A stretch of DNA of 64,000 bases from Legionella lytica (GTDB taxonomy: Bacteria > Pseudomonadota > Gammaproteobacteria > Legionellales > Legionellaceae): positions 1,764,501 to 1,828,500 of the forward strand of contig NZ_CP071527.1 of NCBI RefSeq assembly GCF_023921225.1. Reading direction: 5' to 3'. The translations under genes and the position numbers were made by a program. The notes under the pieces are model-generated. The model had not been told where the DNA came from and ran no database searches. It saw nothing but the letters and a program-made list of their open reading frames with translations. Shown here in pieces: positions 56,793-64,000 of this stretch; the first letter of the stretch is position 1, and the number at the start of each line of letters is the position of its first letter.

Positions 56793-58521
56793 GCGTCGTG
56801 CTCAGCCTGAGCATCCTTTAAATTTACCGAATACACCTGAGGTATTAAAACGAATCTATGCGACGAGAGGGATTACTGATATCGCTCAGTTGGATAAACA
56901 ATTACAAACTTTGTTACCTTTTAATTTATTAAAGGGAATTGATGTTGCCTGTTTACGCCTGGAAAAGGCTTTGCGTGAACAACAACGCATTCTAATTATT
57001 GGGGATTTCGATGCGGATGGAGCGACCTCAACCGCGGTTGCGATTACGGCATTGCGTGCGATGGGGGCTCAGTTCATTGATTATTTAGTTCCCAATCGCT
57101 TTGAGTTTGGTTATGGGCTAACACCACAAATTGTGGAGGTTGCGAGTAAATGGCGTCCAAGTTTAATTATTACGGTAGATAATGGTATAGTCAGTTTTGA
57201 TGGAGTGGATAAAGCGAATCAATTAGGCATTGATGTTTTAGTTACCGATCATCATTTGCCAGCAGATAAGACGCCTAATGCTTGTGCTATTGTTAATCCC
57301 AATCAAAGCGGTTGTGCTTTTCCCAGCAAGTCGATTGCTGGAGTTGGCGTAATTTTTTACGTCATGCTTGCTTTACGCCGACACTTAGTGAATGTCGGGT
57401 GGTTTGCAGAAATGCAAATTGCAGAGCCGAATATGGCAAGTTTTCTCGATTTGGTTGCTTTAGGTACCGTTGCTGATGTGGTCGGTTTGGACCAAAATAA
57501 TCGAATTATGGTGAATCAAGGAATGGCTCGCATTCGTCAAGGAAATTGCCGTGATGGAATTAAAGCCCTGATAGAAGTGGCCGGGCGTGAATGTTCACGA
57601 TTACGAGAGTCTGATTTAGGTTTTGCTATTGCGCCTCGACTCAATGCAGCTGGAAGACTTGATGATATGGCGTTGGGAATTGAGTGCTTGATTTCTTCAG
57701 ATTTTCAGCAAGCCAGGAATTACAGCCAGCAATTGGATGAGTTAAATCAGGAACGCAAGCAAATCGAAACGGAAATGAAAGAGCAAGCCATGTTGGCCTT
57801 GGACAAACTATCCGCGAGCAATGATTATAAAGGCAATCATTTGCCTATCGCGTTATGTCTTTTTGATAAAACCTGGCATCAGGGGGTAATTGGTATTTTA
57901 GCTGGGCGAATGAAAGAGCGTTATCATCGACCTGTTATTGCCTTTGCGGAGGTAGGTGACGGTGAGCTAAAAGGTTCCGCTCGCTCAGTGCCTGATTTGA
58001 ATATTCGGGATGTGTTAGCTGCAATTGATCGCGACCATCCTGGAGTGATCATTAAATTTGGTGGACACGCAATGGCTGCTGGTTTAAGTATTCATCCGCA
58101 AGCCTTGAATGCTTTTCGTGACGCGCTAGTTGCTGAAGTAGGTAAGCACCTTGATTTATCTCAATGTGAAGGTGAGCTACTCACTGATGGCCCGTTAGCA
58201 CCGAATGAAATGAACTTGGAAACAGCACAATTAATTCAACACGCAGGGCCTTGGGGGCAGCAATTTGCCGAGCCTGTCTTTGATAATATTTTTGAGATTT
58301 TGGATCAACGTCTCGTTGGCAAGAATCATTTAAAAATGACGTTGGTTTCGAGTCAAGGTGGGCAACAGGTTGATGCAATCGCCTTTAATGTGGATTTAAA
58401 TGCATGGCCAAATCACCGTGCCAAGTTTGTTCATATAGCTTATAAATTGGATATTAATTTTTATCAGGGTAGATCGCGCCTGCAGTTAATGGTTCAAACA
58501 ATGAATGTAGCAAACCAATGA
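56782..58521 (+). CDS. recJ: Single-stranded-DNA-specific exonuclease RecJ
   Basis: 5'-3' exonuclease for recombination and mismatch repair. The DHH-family motifs are GDFDADGATST (D75, D77, D79) and TDHHLP (D156-H157-H158), with the DHHA1 motif FGGHAMAAGLSI near residue 427. 579 residues, as in E. coli (577). The ATG lies inside the end of the preceding gene. Confidence 0.96.
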   Translation: MLIKRRAQPEHPLNLPNTPEVLKRIYATRGITDIAQLDKQLQTLLPFNLLKGIDVACLRLEKALREQQRILIIGDFDADGATSTAVAITALRAMGAQFIDYLVPNRFEFGYGLTPQIVEVASKWRPSLIITVDNGIVSFDGVDKANQLGIDVLVTDHHLPADKTPNACAIVNPNQSGCAFPSKSIAGVGVIFYVMLALRRHLVNVGWFAEMQIAEPNMASFLDLVALGTVADVVGLDQNNRIMVNQGMARIRQGNCRDGIKALIEVAGRECSRLRESDLGFAIAPRLNAAGRLDDMALGIECLISSDFQQARNYSQQLDELNQERKQIETEMKEQAMLALDKLSASNDYKGNHLPIALCLFDKTWHQGVIGILAGRMKERYHRPVIAFAEVGDGELKGSARSVPDLNIRDVLAAIDRDHPGVIIKFGGHAMAAGLSIHPQALNAFRDALVAEVGKHLDLSQCEGELLTDGPLAPNEMNLETAQLIQHAGPWGQQFAEPVFDNIFEILDQRLVGKNHLKMTLVSSQGGQQVDAIAFNVDLNAWPNHRAKFVHIAYKLDINFYQGRSRLQLMVQTMNVANQ

Positions 58522-58585
58522 TAAATATCGCTATCTTCTAGTCTGGCTGCCTGTTATAAATAATATTCCCATCCTCATACCTATG

Positions 58586-58605
58586 CCACGCGGCTTGCCC
58601 CGCGT
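58586..58605. repeat. GC-rich hairpin in recJ-dusA gap
   Basis: CACGCGG (58586-58592) pairs with CCGCGTG (58599-58605) around a 6-nt loop, 65 bp after the recJ stop. It may contribute to transcript ending, although no T-run follows. The rest of this ~290-bp gap shows only promoter-like AT-rich sequence. Confidence 0.4.
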
Positions 58606-58757
58606 GTTCCATTAGCTCTAGGGCCTTCACGCCTATGTTGGCTCATAATCTGTGGTGTTCACTAATATATTTTAGGGCTAATGCTATACTTTATGTAAAA
58701 ATTAAAGTGAGGCGTATGGTATGTCTATTCGTTTATTGTTGCATCCAGGCTATATTT

Positions 58758-58787
58758 TTGTACAAAAATCGATAATTAAGATATAAT
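58758..58787 (+). promoter_or_regulatory. Candidate promoter of dusA
   Basis: TATAAT at 58782-58787 with a weak TTGTAC at 58758-58763 (18-bp spacer). The start would fall about 20 bp before the dusA ATG. Confidence 0.35.
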
Positions 58788-58813
58788 CATCCCTTTTTTT
58801 ATCACCCCTTGAA

Positions 58814-59800
58814 ATGACATCGGACATTCTATTTTCATCTTTAGCAATTGCCCCCATGATTGACTGGACTTACAGTCATTTTCGCGTTTTCATGCGTATT
58901 CTGGCCCCACATTCGCTTTTATATACAGAAATGCAAACTACTGGCGCAATTCAAAATAATCCAGAGCGCTCTTTACGATTTAAAGAGCAAGAGCATCCGT
59001 TAGCGCTTCAATTGGGAGGTTCTGATCCACAGGCCCTGGCGCTATCCGCTAAATTGGCGCAAGCAGAAGGCTATGATGAGATTAATATTAACTTGGGATG
59101 CCCAAGTGATCGAGTAAAAGCAGGGCATTTTGGTGCGTGCTTAATGAATCAGCCTAAACTGGTGGTTGATTGTATCAAGGCCATGTGCGATGCAGTGACA
59201 ATACCGGTTACAGCAAAAACAAGAATTGGTATTGATCACCAGGACAGTTATGAGTTTTTTAGTGATTTTGTGCATCAATTAGTTGAGGCGGGTAGCCAAA
59301 AAATTATTGTACATGCCCGAAAAGCTTGGCTTAACGGCCTAAGTCCAAAACAAAATCGTACAATTCCTCCAGTTAATTATGATTTTGTTTATAAAATAAG
59401 AAAAGAAATTCCTCATATTCCCGTGGTCATTAACGGCAATATTAAAAGTTACTCAGAAATTAAGGAACATCTTGAGCATGTAGATGGTGTCATGTTAGGG
59501 CGCTTGGCTTGTGATAATCCCTATCAAATAGCCAGTATTCATCATGCTCTTTACCCAGAAAGCCCAATGCTGTTACGTAGTCAGTTATTTAACCAGTATA
59601 AAGATTATTTGATTACGGAATATCATCAAGGTACGGCCCTTAGTTTATTGGTAAAACCAATATTTAATTTGGCTTATGGTTTGCCGGGTGCTAGTCAGTG
59701 GAAAAAAACATTAATGCATCTCTTGCAAACTAAAGATTTGTCCCTATTTGAGCAAGTAAACCATTATCTATTAGAGATAGAAGAGGTTGTAGCATTATAA
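58814..59800 (+). CDS. dusA: tRNA-dihydrouridine synthase DusA
   Basis: FMN enzyme reducing U20/U20a in the tRNA D-loop. APMIDWTYSHFRVFMRIL and YTEMQTTGAI are the DusA N-terminal signatures. NLGCPSDRVKAGHFGACLM contains the catalytic-loop cysteine, and VHARKAWLNGLSPKQNRTIPP is characteristic of DusA over DusB/C. 328 residues. Confidence 0.95.
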   Translation: MTSDILFSSLAIAPMIDWTYSHFRVFMRILAPHSLLYTEMQTTGAIQNNPERSLRFKEQEHPLALQLGGSDPQALALSAKLAQAEGYDEININLGCPSDRVKAGHFGACLMNQPKLVVDCIKAMCDAVTIPVTAKTRIGIDHQDSYEFFSDFVHQLVEAGSQKIIVHARKAWLNGLSPKQNRTIPPVNYDFVYKIRKEIPHIPVVINGNIKSYSEIKEHLEHVDGVMLGRLACDNPYQIASIHHALYPESPMLLRSQLFNQYKDYLITEYHQGTALSLLVKPIFNLAYGLPGASQWKKTLMHLLQTKDLSLFEQVNHYLLEIEEVVAL

Positions 59801-60044
59801 AAAGGGTGGGCGGAACGCCGACGGTGAGTATAAGTGCTTAACTTTATGGTGGGGCATTCAGAAATTCTTTTGCTACAAGCTGGAATAAGATACTGAATTT
59901 ACGTTTTACCCCTCGAAAATCAGCTTATTTGAGCTCAAACTAGTGAAATGTCAGCAGACTCTGATGTTATTCATAGTATTTTTCTCTAATTTTTAGTACA
60001 TTAACACATTTATTATTTAAAACCTTCAGAGGATTGTTTAGGCC

Positions 60045-62744
60045 ATGCTGAATACGTTGATCAAGAAAATGTTTGGAAGCCGAAATGAGCGTACATTGCG
60101 GCGTATGGAAAAGGCAGTAGTGGCTATTAATGCGTTTGAATCTCAGATGCAAGCCCTGACTGATGCCGAGTTAGCAGAGAAAACTGCACAATTTAAAGCC
60201 CGTTTTAATGACGGAGAAAGTCTTGATGAGCTATTAGCGGAAGCATTTGCTACGGTCCGAGAAGTGTCTGTACGTACTTTAGGATTACGCCATTTTGACG
60301 TGCAATTGATAGGTGGAATGGTATTGCATGAAGGAAATATTGCCGAAATGCGTACTGGGGAAGGAAAAACTTTAGTTGCAACATTACCTGCTTATTTGAA
60401 TGCAATTACTGGTCGTGGCGTACATGTGGTTACAGTTAACGATTACCTCGCTAAGCGCGATAGTCAGTGGATGCGTCCTATATTTGAATTTTTAGGATTA
60501 ACTATTGGCGTAATTTATCCAGATATGTCTCATAGCGAGAAACAAGCTGCATATCGTTGCGATATCGTATATGGAACTAATAATGAATACGGTTTCGATT
60601 ACTTACGCGATAATATGGCCTTTAGCTTAACTGATAAAGTGCAACGAGAGCTTAATTTTGCCATCGTAGACGAGGTAGACTCCATTCTTATTGACGAAGC
60701 ACGTACTCCATTAATTATCTCTGGTGCAGCTGAAGACAGTTCTGAATTATACATTAAAATTAATAAACTAATCCCGAACCTGAAAAAGCAAGAAAGTGAA
60801 GAGGCTGGTGATGGCGATTATACGATTGATGAAAAACAAAAGCAGGCGCATTTAACGGATGCAGGGCATCAACACATCGAAGAGTTATTGCTTAAGGCTG
60901 GTTTGTTAGAGCAAGGTGAGAGCCTGTATCACGCAAGCAATATTATGCTGATGCACCATGTTAACGCTGCATTAAAAGCACACGCTATGTTCCATCGGGA
61001 TATCGATTACATTGTTAGCGATAATCAAGTAGTTATTGTTGATGAGCACACTGGACGTACTATGCCTGGCCGTAGATGGTCTGAAGGTTTGCATCAAGCT
61101 GTTGAAGCGAAAGAAGGTGTGGCAATTCAAAATGAAAACCAAACCTTAGCATCCATTACCTTCCAGAATTTTTTCCGTATGTACAATAAGTTGTCTGGAA
61201 TGACGGGTACAGCAGATACAGAAGCTTATGAATTACAACAAATTTATAACCTTGATGTTGTGGTTATTCCGACCAATAAACCCATGATGCGTAAAGATGA
61301 GGCTGATTTGGTTTATTTAAATCAAGAAGATAAATTCCAAGCTGTTATTGATGACGTGCGTGCTTGTGTGGAGCGCAAACAGCCTGTTCTTGTTGGTACC
61401 GCATCAATTGAAGCGTCTGAGTTCTTAAGTCAACTGCTTAATAAAGCGAAGATTAAGCATCAAGTATTGAACGCTAAGTTCCATGAAAAAGAAGCTCAAA
61501 TTATTGCTGAAGCAGGGCGTCCTGGCGCGGTAACCATTGCTACGAACATGGCTGGTCGTGGTACTGACATCGTGTTAGGTGGAAGCTTATCTGCTGATTT
61601 AACCCAATTGACCGAAACTGCTACCGCTGAAGAAAGAGAAGAAGTAAAACGAGTATGGCAAAAACGTCATGAAGAAGTTCTTGCATCAGGCGGTTTAAGA
61701 ATTATTGGTTCTGAGCGCCATGAATCACGCCGTATTGATAATCAGTTACGTGGTCGTTCTGGTCGTCAAGGAGACGTAGGCAGCAGCCGTTTCTATCTAT
61801 CACTTGAAGATAATTTGATGCGTATTTTTGCTTCAGAACGTGTTGCATCCATGATGCGACGCTTAGGAATGAAGCCTGGAGAACCAATCGAACACACTCT
61901 GGTGACTAAAGCGATTGAAAATGCTCAACGTAAATTAGAAGGTCATCATTTTGATGTCAGAAAGCAGTTGCTGGAATACGATAACGTGGCGAATGATCAA
62001 CGACAAGTCATTTATACGCAACGTGCGTCTATTATGGAAATGGCCGATACTGAAGAAGTCGTAACAATGATGCGTGAAGAAGTAATCAACAATCTTGTTG
62101 ATACTTACATTCCTCCACAAAGTTTAGAAGATCAGTGGGAGCCTAAGGTATTAAACGATGTTTTATCTGAAGAGTTTAAATTAAAAACGCCTTTGCTTGA
62201 GTGGATTGAAAAAGATCATCATATTCAACCTGAACAAATTAAAGAGAAAATTCTTGATTTAGCTGTAACGCATTATGATGCAAAAGTACAGCAGGCTGGT
62301 AGACCTGTTATGTCGCAGTTTGAAAAATCGGTGATTTTACAAACTTTAGATAATCAATGGCGTGAACATTTGGCAGCAATGGATCAATTGCGTCAAGGAA
62401 TTCATTTACGTGGTTATGCTCAGAAAGATCCAAAGCAAGAGTATAAAAAAGAAGCATTTTCTTTATTTACCAGTATGCTGGATAACTTAAAATACGATGT
62501 GGTTCGCCTGCTTTCTTCAGTTGAAATTCAAAGCGAGGCTGATGTAGATGCAGTTGAAGAGCAGCGTCGTGCTGATCAAGTAAGTAAAATGAGCTTAAAT
62601 CATGGCGAGTTGTTCAATGACGATGAAAGTGGTTCTCCACAATCACAGACTTTCAGACGCCAGGAAAAGAAAATTGGGCGCAATGATCCATGCCCATGTG
62701 GTTCAGGTAAGAAATACAAATCATGTCATGGTAGTTTGTCGTGA
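60045..62744 (+). CDS. secA: Preprotein translocase ATPase SecA
   Basis: Motor that drives preproteins through SecYEG. Walker A region [17 protein letters not shown] and [19 protein letters not shown] are in the first nucleotide-binding domain; [13 protein letters not shown] and the arginine-rich [18 protein letters not shown] are in the second. The C-terminal zinc-binding tail [14 protein letters not shown] is present. 899 residues. The upstream gap (59801-60044) contains no secM-like reading frame. mutT starts inside its last codons. Confidence 0.98.
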   Translation: MLNTLIKKMFGSRNERTLRRMEKAVVAINAFESQMQALTDAELAEKTAQFKARFNDGESLDELLAEAFATVREVSVRTLGLRHFDVQLIGGMVLHEGNIAEMRTGEGKTLVATLPAYLNAITGRGVHVVTVNDYLAKRDSQWMRPIFEFLGLTIGVIYPDMSHSEKQAAYRCDIVYGTNNEYGFDYLRDNMAFSLTDKVQRELNFAIVDEVDSILIDEARTPLIISGAAEDSSELYIKINKLIPNLKKQESEEAGDGDYTIDEKQKQAHLTDAGHQHIEELLLKAGLLEQGESLYHASNIMLMHHVNAALKAHAMFHRDIDYIVSDNQVVIVDEHTGRTMPGRRWSEGLHQAVEAKEGVAIQNENQTLASITFQNFFRMYNKLSGMTGTADTEAYELQQIYNLDVVVIPTNKPMMRKDEADLVYLNQEDKFQAVIDDVRACVERKQPVLVGTASIEASEFLSQLLNKAKIKHQVLNAKFHEKEAQIIAEAGRPGAVTIATNMAGRGTDIVLGGSLSADLTQLTETATAEEREEVKRVWQKRHEEVLASGGLRIIGSERHESRRIDNQLRGRSGRQGDVGSSRFYLSLEDNLMRIFASERVASMMRRLGMKPGEPIEHTLVTKAIENAQRKLEGHHFDVRKQLLEYDNVANDQRQVIYTQRASIMEMADTEEVVTMMREEVINNLVDTYIPPQSLEDQWEPKVLNDVLSEEFKLKTPLLEWIEKDHHIQPEQIKEKILDLAVTHYDAKVQQAGRPVMSQFEKSVILQTLDNQWREHLAAMDQLRQGIHLRGYAQKDPKQEYKKEAFSLFTSMLDNLKYDVVRLLSSVEIQSEADVDAVEEQRRADQVSKMSLNHGELFNDDESGSPQSQTFRRQEKKIGRNDPCPCGSGKKYKSCHGSLS

Positions 62745-63127
62745 TTAAAGTCGCTGTAGCCATTATTATTGACGAACAGCAGCGTATCTTAGTGACTCAA
62801 CGCCCACTCCATGCATCGCATGGTGGGTATTGGGAGTTCCCCGGTGGTAAATTAGAAGCCAACGAACTTGCCGAACAAGCGTTAATCCGAGAGATAAAGG
62901 AAGAAGTTGGTTTGGATGTGCTTAAACATGAGTTTCTTGGTGAAGTGCATCATCAATATGCTGAACGGTCAGTGCAATTGTTTATTTTTCTAGTAACGCA
63001 ATTTTCCGGAAGTCCTACATGCATTGAAGGACAGCTTGCGATGAAATGGATTCATCAAAATGAGCTAAACCCTGATGAGTTTCCTGAAGCGAATCGGGAA
63101 GTGATGCAGTTAATCCCTAAACAGTAG
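62741..63127 (+). CDS. mutT: 8-oxo-dGTP diphosphatase MutT
   Basis: Nudix hydrolase removing oxidised dGTP from the nucleotide pool. The Nudix box reads [24 protein letters not shown] (G-x5-E-x7-REIKEEVG). The N-terminal [19 protein letters not shown] is typical. 128 residues, starting with GTG overlapping the secA stop. The secA-mutT order is conserved in gammaproteobacteria. The C-terminal thiamine synthase domain found in some homologues is absent. Confidence 0.94.
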   Translation: MIKVAVAIIIDEQQRILVTQRPLHASHGGYWEFPGGKLEANELAEQALIREIKEEVGLDVLKHEFLGEVHHQYAERSVQLFIFLVTQFSGSPTCIEGQLAMKWIHQNELNPDEFPEANREVMQLIPKQ

Positions 63128-63143
63128 TTTACCAGGATTACGA

Positions 63144-63872
63144 TTAATTAAAATCCAGGTACAACGCTGCATGATCTGAAACTTCTTCACTCATGACTTC
63201 GAATTGATTAATTTTTATTTCTGGCGAAGTCAGGATGTAGTCCGCAAATTTTTCACTTTTTTTATAATAACTGGTGCGTGTAGAACGTACCTTATTAGCG
63301 GTAATAAGGTTAGTCATGCCTTCTTCGATAATATGCATGCTTTGTGTGTTTGGCCTTAAATTAAAATCGCCGCACAGTATTTTAGGTGTATTAATTGTAT
63401 CCATAAAATGGCGTATACGCATGGACTGCGCGATTCGATCAGGGGTATCACTTTTACCACGACCATTCCAAAGTCCATGTACATTTAAAATTGAATAGGT
63501 TTGATTATTGGATTCACATTCTACCCACTGCATGTTACGCGGATGATTCTCGCCAATTCCTGGATGATATTTTTTTTGATGAATATTAATTTCACCCTCA
63601 CTCAAAATATCTATGTTTTTTCTTAATAACATGGCTATGCCATAAACATTATCTACTGCGGGTTTAAAAATGGCGTAATGTTCGGGAAGTAATTTTTGTA
63701 GGTCTGAGAAAATATTCAAACTTAATTCTCGTTCTTGGCGAGAGATAACGCGATGCGCCTGGTGATAGACCTCTTGCAGACAAAAAATATCCACATCCTT
63801 ATGATGATTTATAAATTTTAATAAGGGGATCCTTAAATGCCCCCCCCATAAATTTAATGTAACTAGCTTCAT
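63144..63872 (-). CDS. Endonuclease/exonuclease/phosphatase (EEP) family protein
   Basis: 242 residues with the EEP core: LVTLNLWGG at the start, IFCLQEVYHQ (metal-binding Glu), VHGLWNGRGKSDTPDR, LCGDFNLRP (catalytic Asp/Asn) and VSDHAALYLDF (terminal Asp-His). There is no signal peptide, so it should act in the cytosol unless secreted by another route. The family includes DNA repair nucleases, sphingomyelinase-like and phosphoinositide phosphatases; the substrate cannot be read from sequence. Convergent with secA-mutT. Confidence 0.87.
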   Translation of the reverse strand: MKLVTLNLWGGHLRIPLLKFINHHKDVDIFCLQEVYHQAHRVISRQERELSLNIFSDLQKLLPEHYAIFKPAVDNVYGIAMLLRKNIDILSEGEINIHQKKYHPGIGENHPRNMQWVECESNNQTYSILNVHGLWNGRGKSDTPDRIAQSMRIRHFMDTINTPKILCGDFNLRPNTQSMHIIEEGMTNLITANKVRSTRTSYYKKSEKFADYILTSPEIKINQFEVMSEEVSDHAALYLDFN

Positions 63873-63977
63873 TGCTTGCTCATGTCTTTGATCTTATTCA
63901 ATAATCATAGACTATTTAGTTAAAATAATTCCAGGGATATTGATATACCTTGGCAAAATTCCTATGGTTTTCCATTA

Positions 63978-63983
63978 TTGACA
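63978..63983 (+). promoter_or_regulatory. -35-like hexamer at window end
   Basis: A perfect TTGACA; the matching -10 would lie just beyond the window, so a rightward promoter for an unseen gene is only a possibility. Confidence 0.25.
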
Positions 63984-64000
63984 TAATAACTGTTCTTTGT

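Noticed and set aside
58721..58786. 21-residue frame upstream of dusA
   Set aside because: It overlaps the likely dusA promoter, is very short and has no recognisable features.
59801..60044. secM-like regulator upstream of secA
   Set aside because: No frame with a signal peptide and arrest-like C-terminus exists in this gap.

Overview
The window looks like a chromosomal segment from a Legionella-type gammaproteobacterium. The DNA looks AT-rich by eye (not computed). The core gene order is gammaproteobacterial: rlmN-pilW-rodZ-hisS-yfgM-bamB-der, pcnB-folK, rnm-yciO-trpS-scpA-scpB-rluB, dacA-ybeD-lipB, aceE-aceF-lpdA, rlmD-relA, recJ, dusA, secA-mutT. Legionella flavour comes from an LssY/LssZ pair, an 852-residue protein with the CKSGKDRTG signature of SopB/SidF/SidP-type phosphoinositide phosphatases, and several lineage-restricted proteins of unknown function. 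No rRNA, tRNA, CRISPR array, phage or intact insertion sequence was seen.

Layout. 1-5.5 kb: 3' part of fadD, then divergent minC-lpxH with an unknown coiled-coil gene, miaE on the other strand, and a second unknown gene. 5.5-13.4 kb: ndk, rlmN and the pilW-to-der operon, which lacks the ispG gene usually found before hisS and has a short RodZ. 13.4-16 kb: uspA-like gene and pcnB-folK; pcnB has no usable ATG, GTG or TTG start. 16-21 kb: effector-like island (phosphoinositide phosphatase candidate and a convergent large helical protein). 21-33 kb: terC-hemJ, a small rubredoxin gene, hemL, a POT-type peptide transporter, mnmC, and the rnm-to-rluB run. 33-39 kb: leftward dacA-ybeD-lipB-lssY-lssZ plus an L,D-transpeptidase-like gene. 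39-48 kb: rlpA, a CPA2 antiporter, ampE, a Cys-rich lipoprotein, and the pyruvate dehydrogenase operon. 48-64 kb: rimI, an unknown gene bracketed by two DnaA-box clusters, rlmD-relA, alaC, recJ, dusA, secA-mutT and an EEP-family phosphatase.

Most genes are housekeeping: translation and tRNA/rRNA modification (rlmN, miaE, mnmC, rluB, rlmD, dusA, rimI, hisS, trpS), envelope (lpxH, bamB, dacA, rlpA, lssY), division and chromosome handling (minC, scpAB, rodZ), central metabolism (aceEF-lpdA, lipB, hemL, hemJ), and secretion (secA, yfgM).

The most noteworthy non-coding structure is a twin origin-like element at about 49.0-49.2 and 50.3-50.5 kb. Each copy has a T-rich block, one DnaA box, exactly 110 bp of unrelated sequence, then an inverted pair of perfect DnaA boxes leading into a 12-bp-phased array. 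The second is a set of three families of GTAG-headed palindromes arranged as inverted doublets in intergenic gaps, the architecture of REP elements mobilised by RAYT transposases. The third is the non-canonical start of pcnB, which parallels the AUU start known in E. coli.
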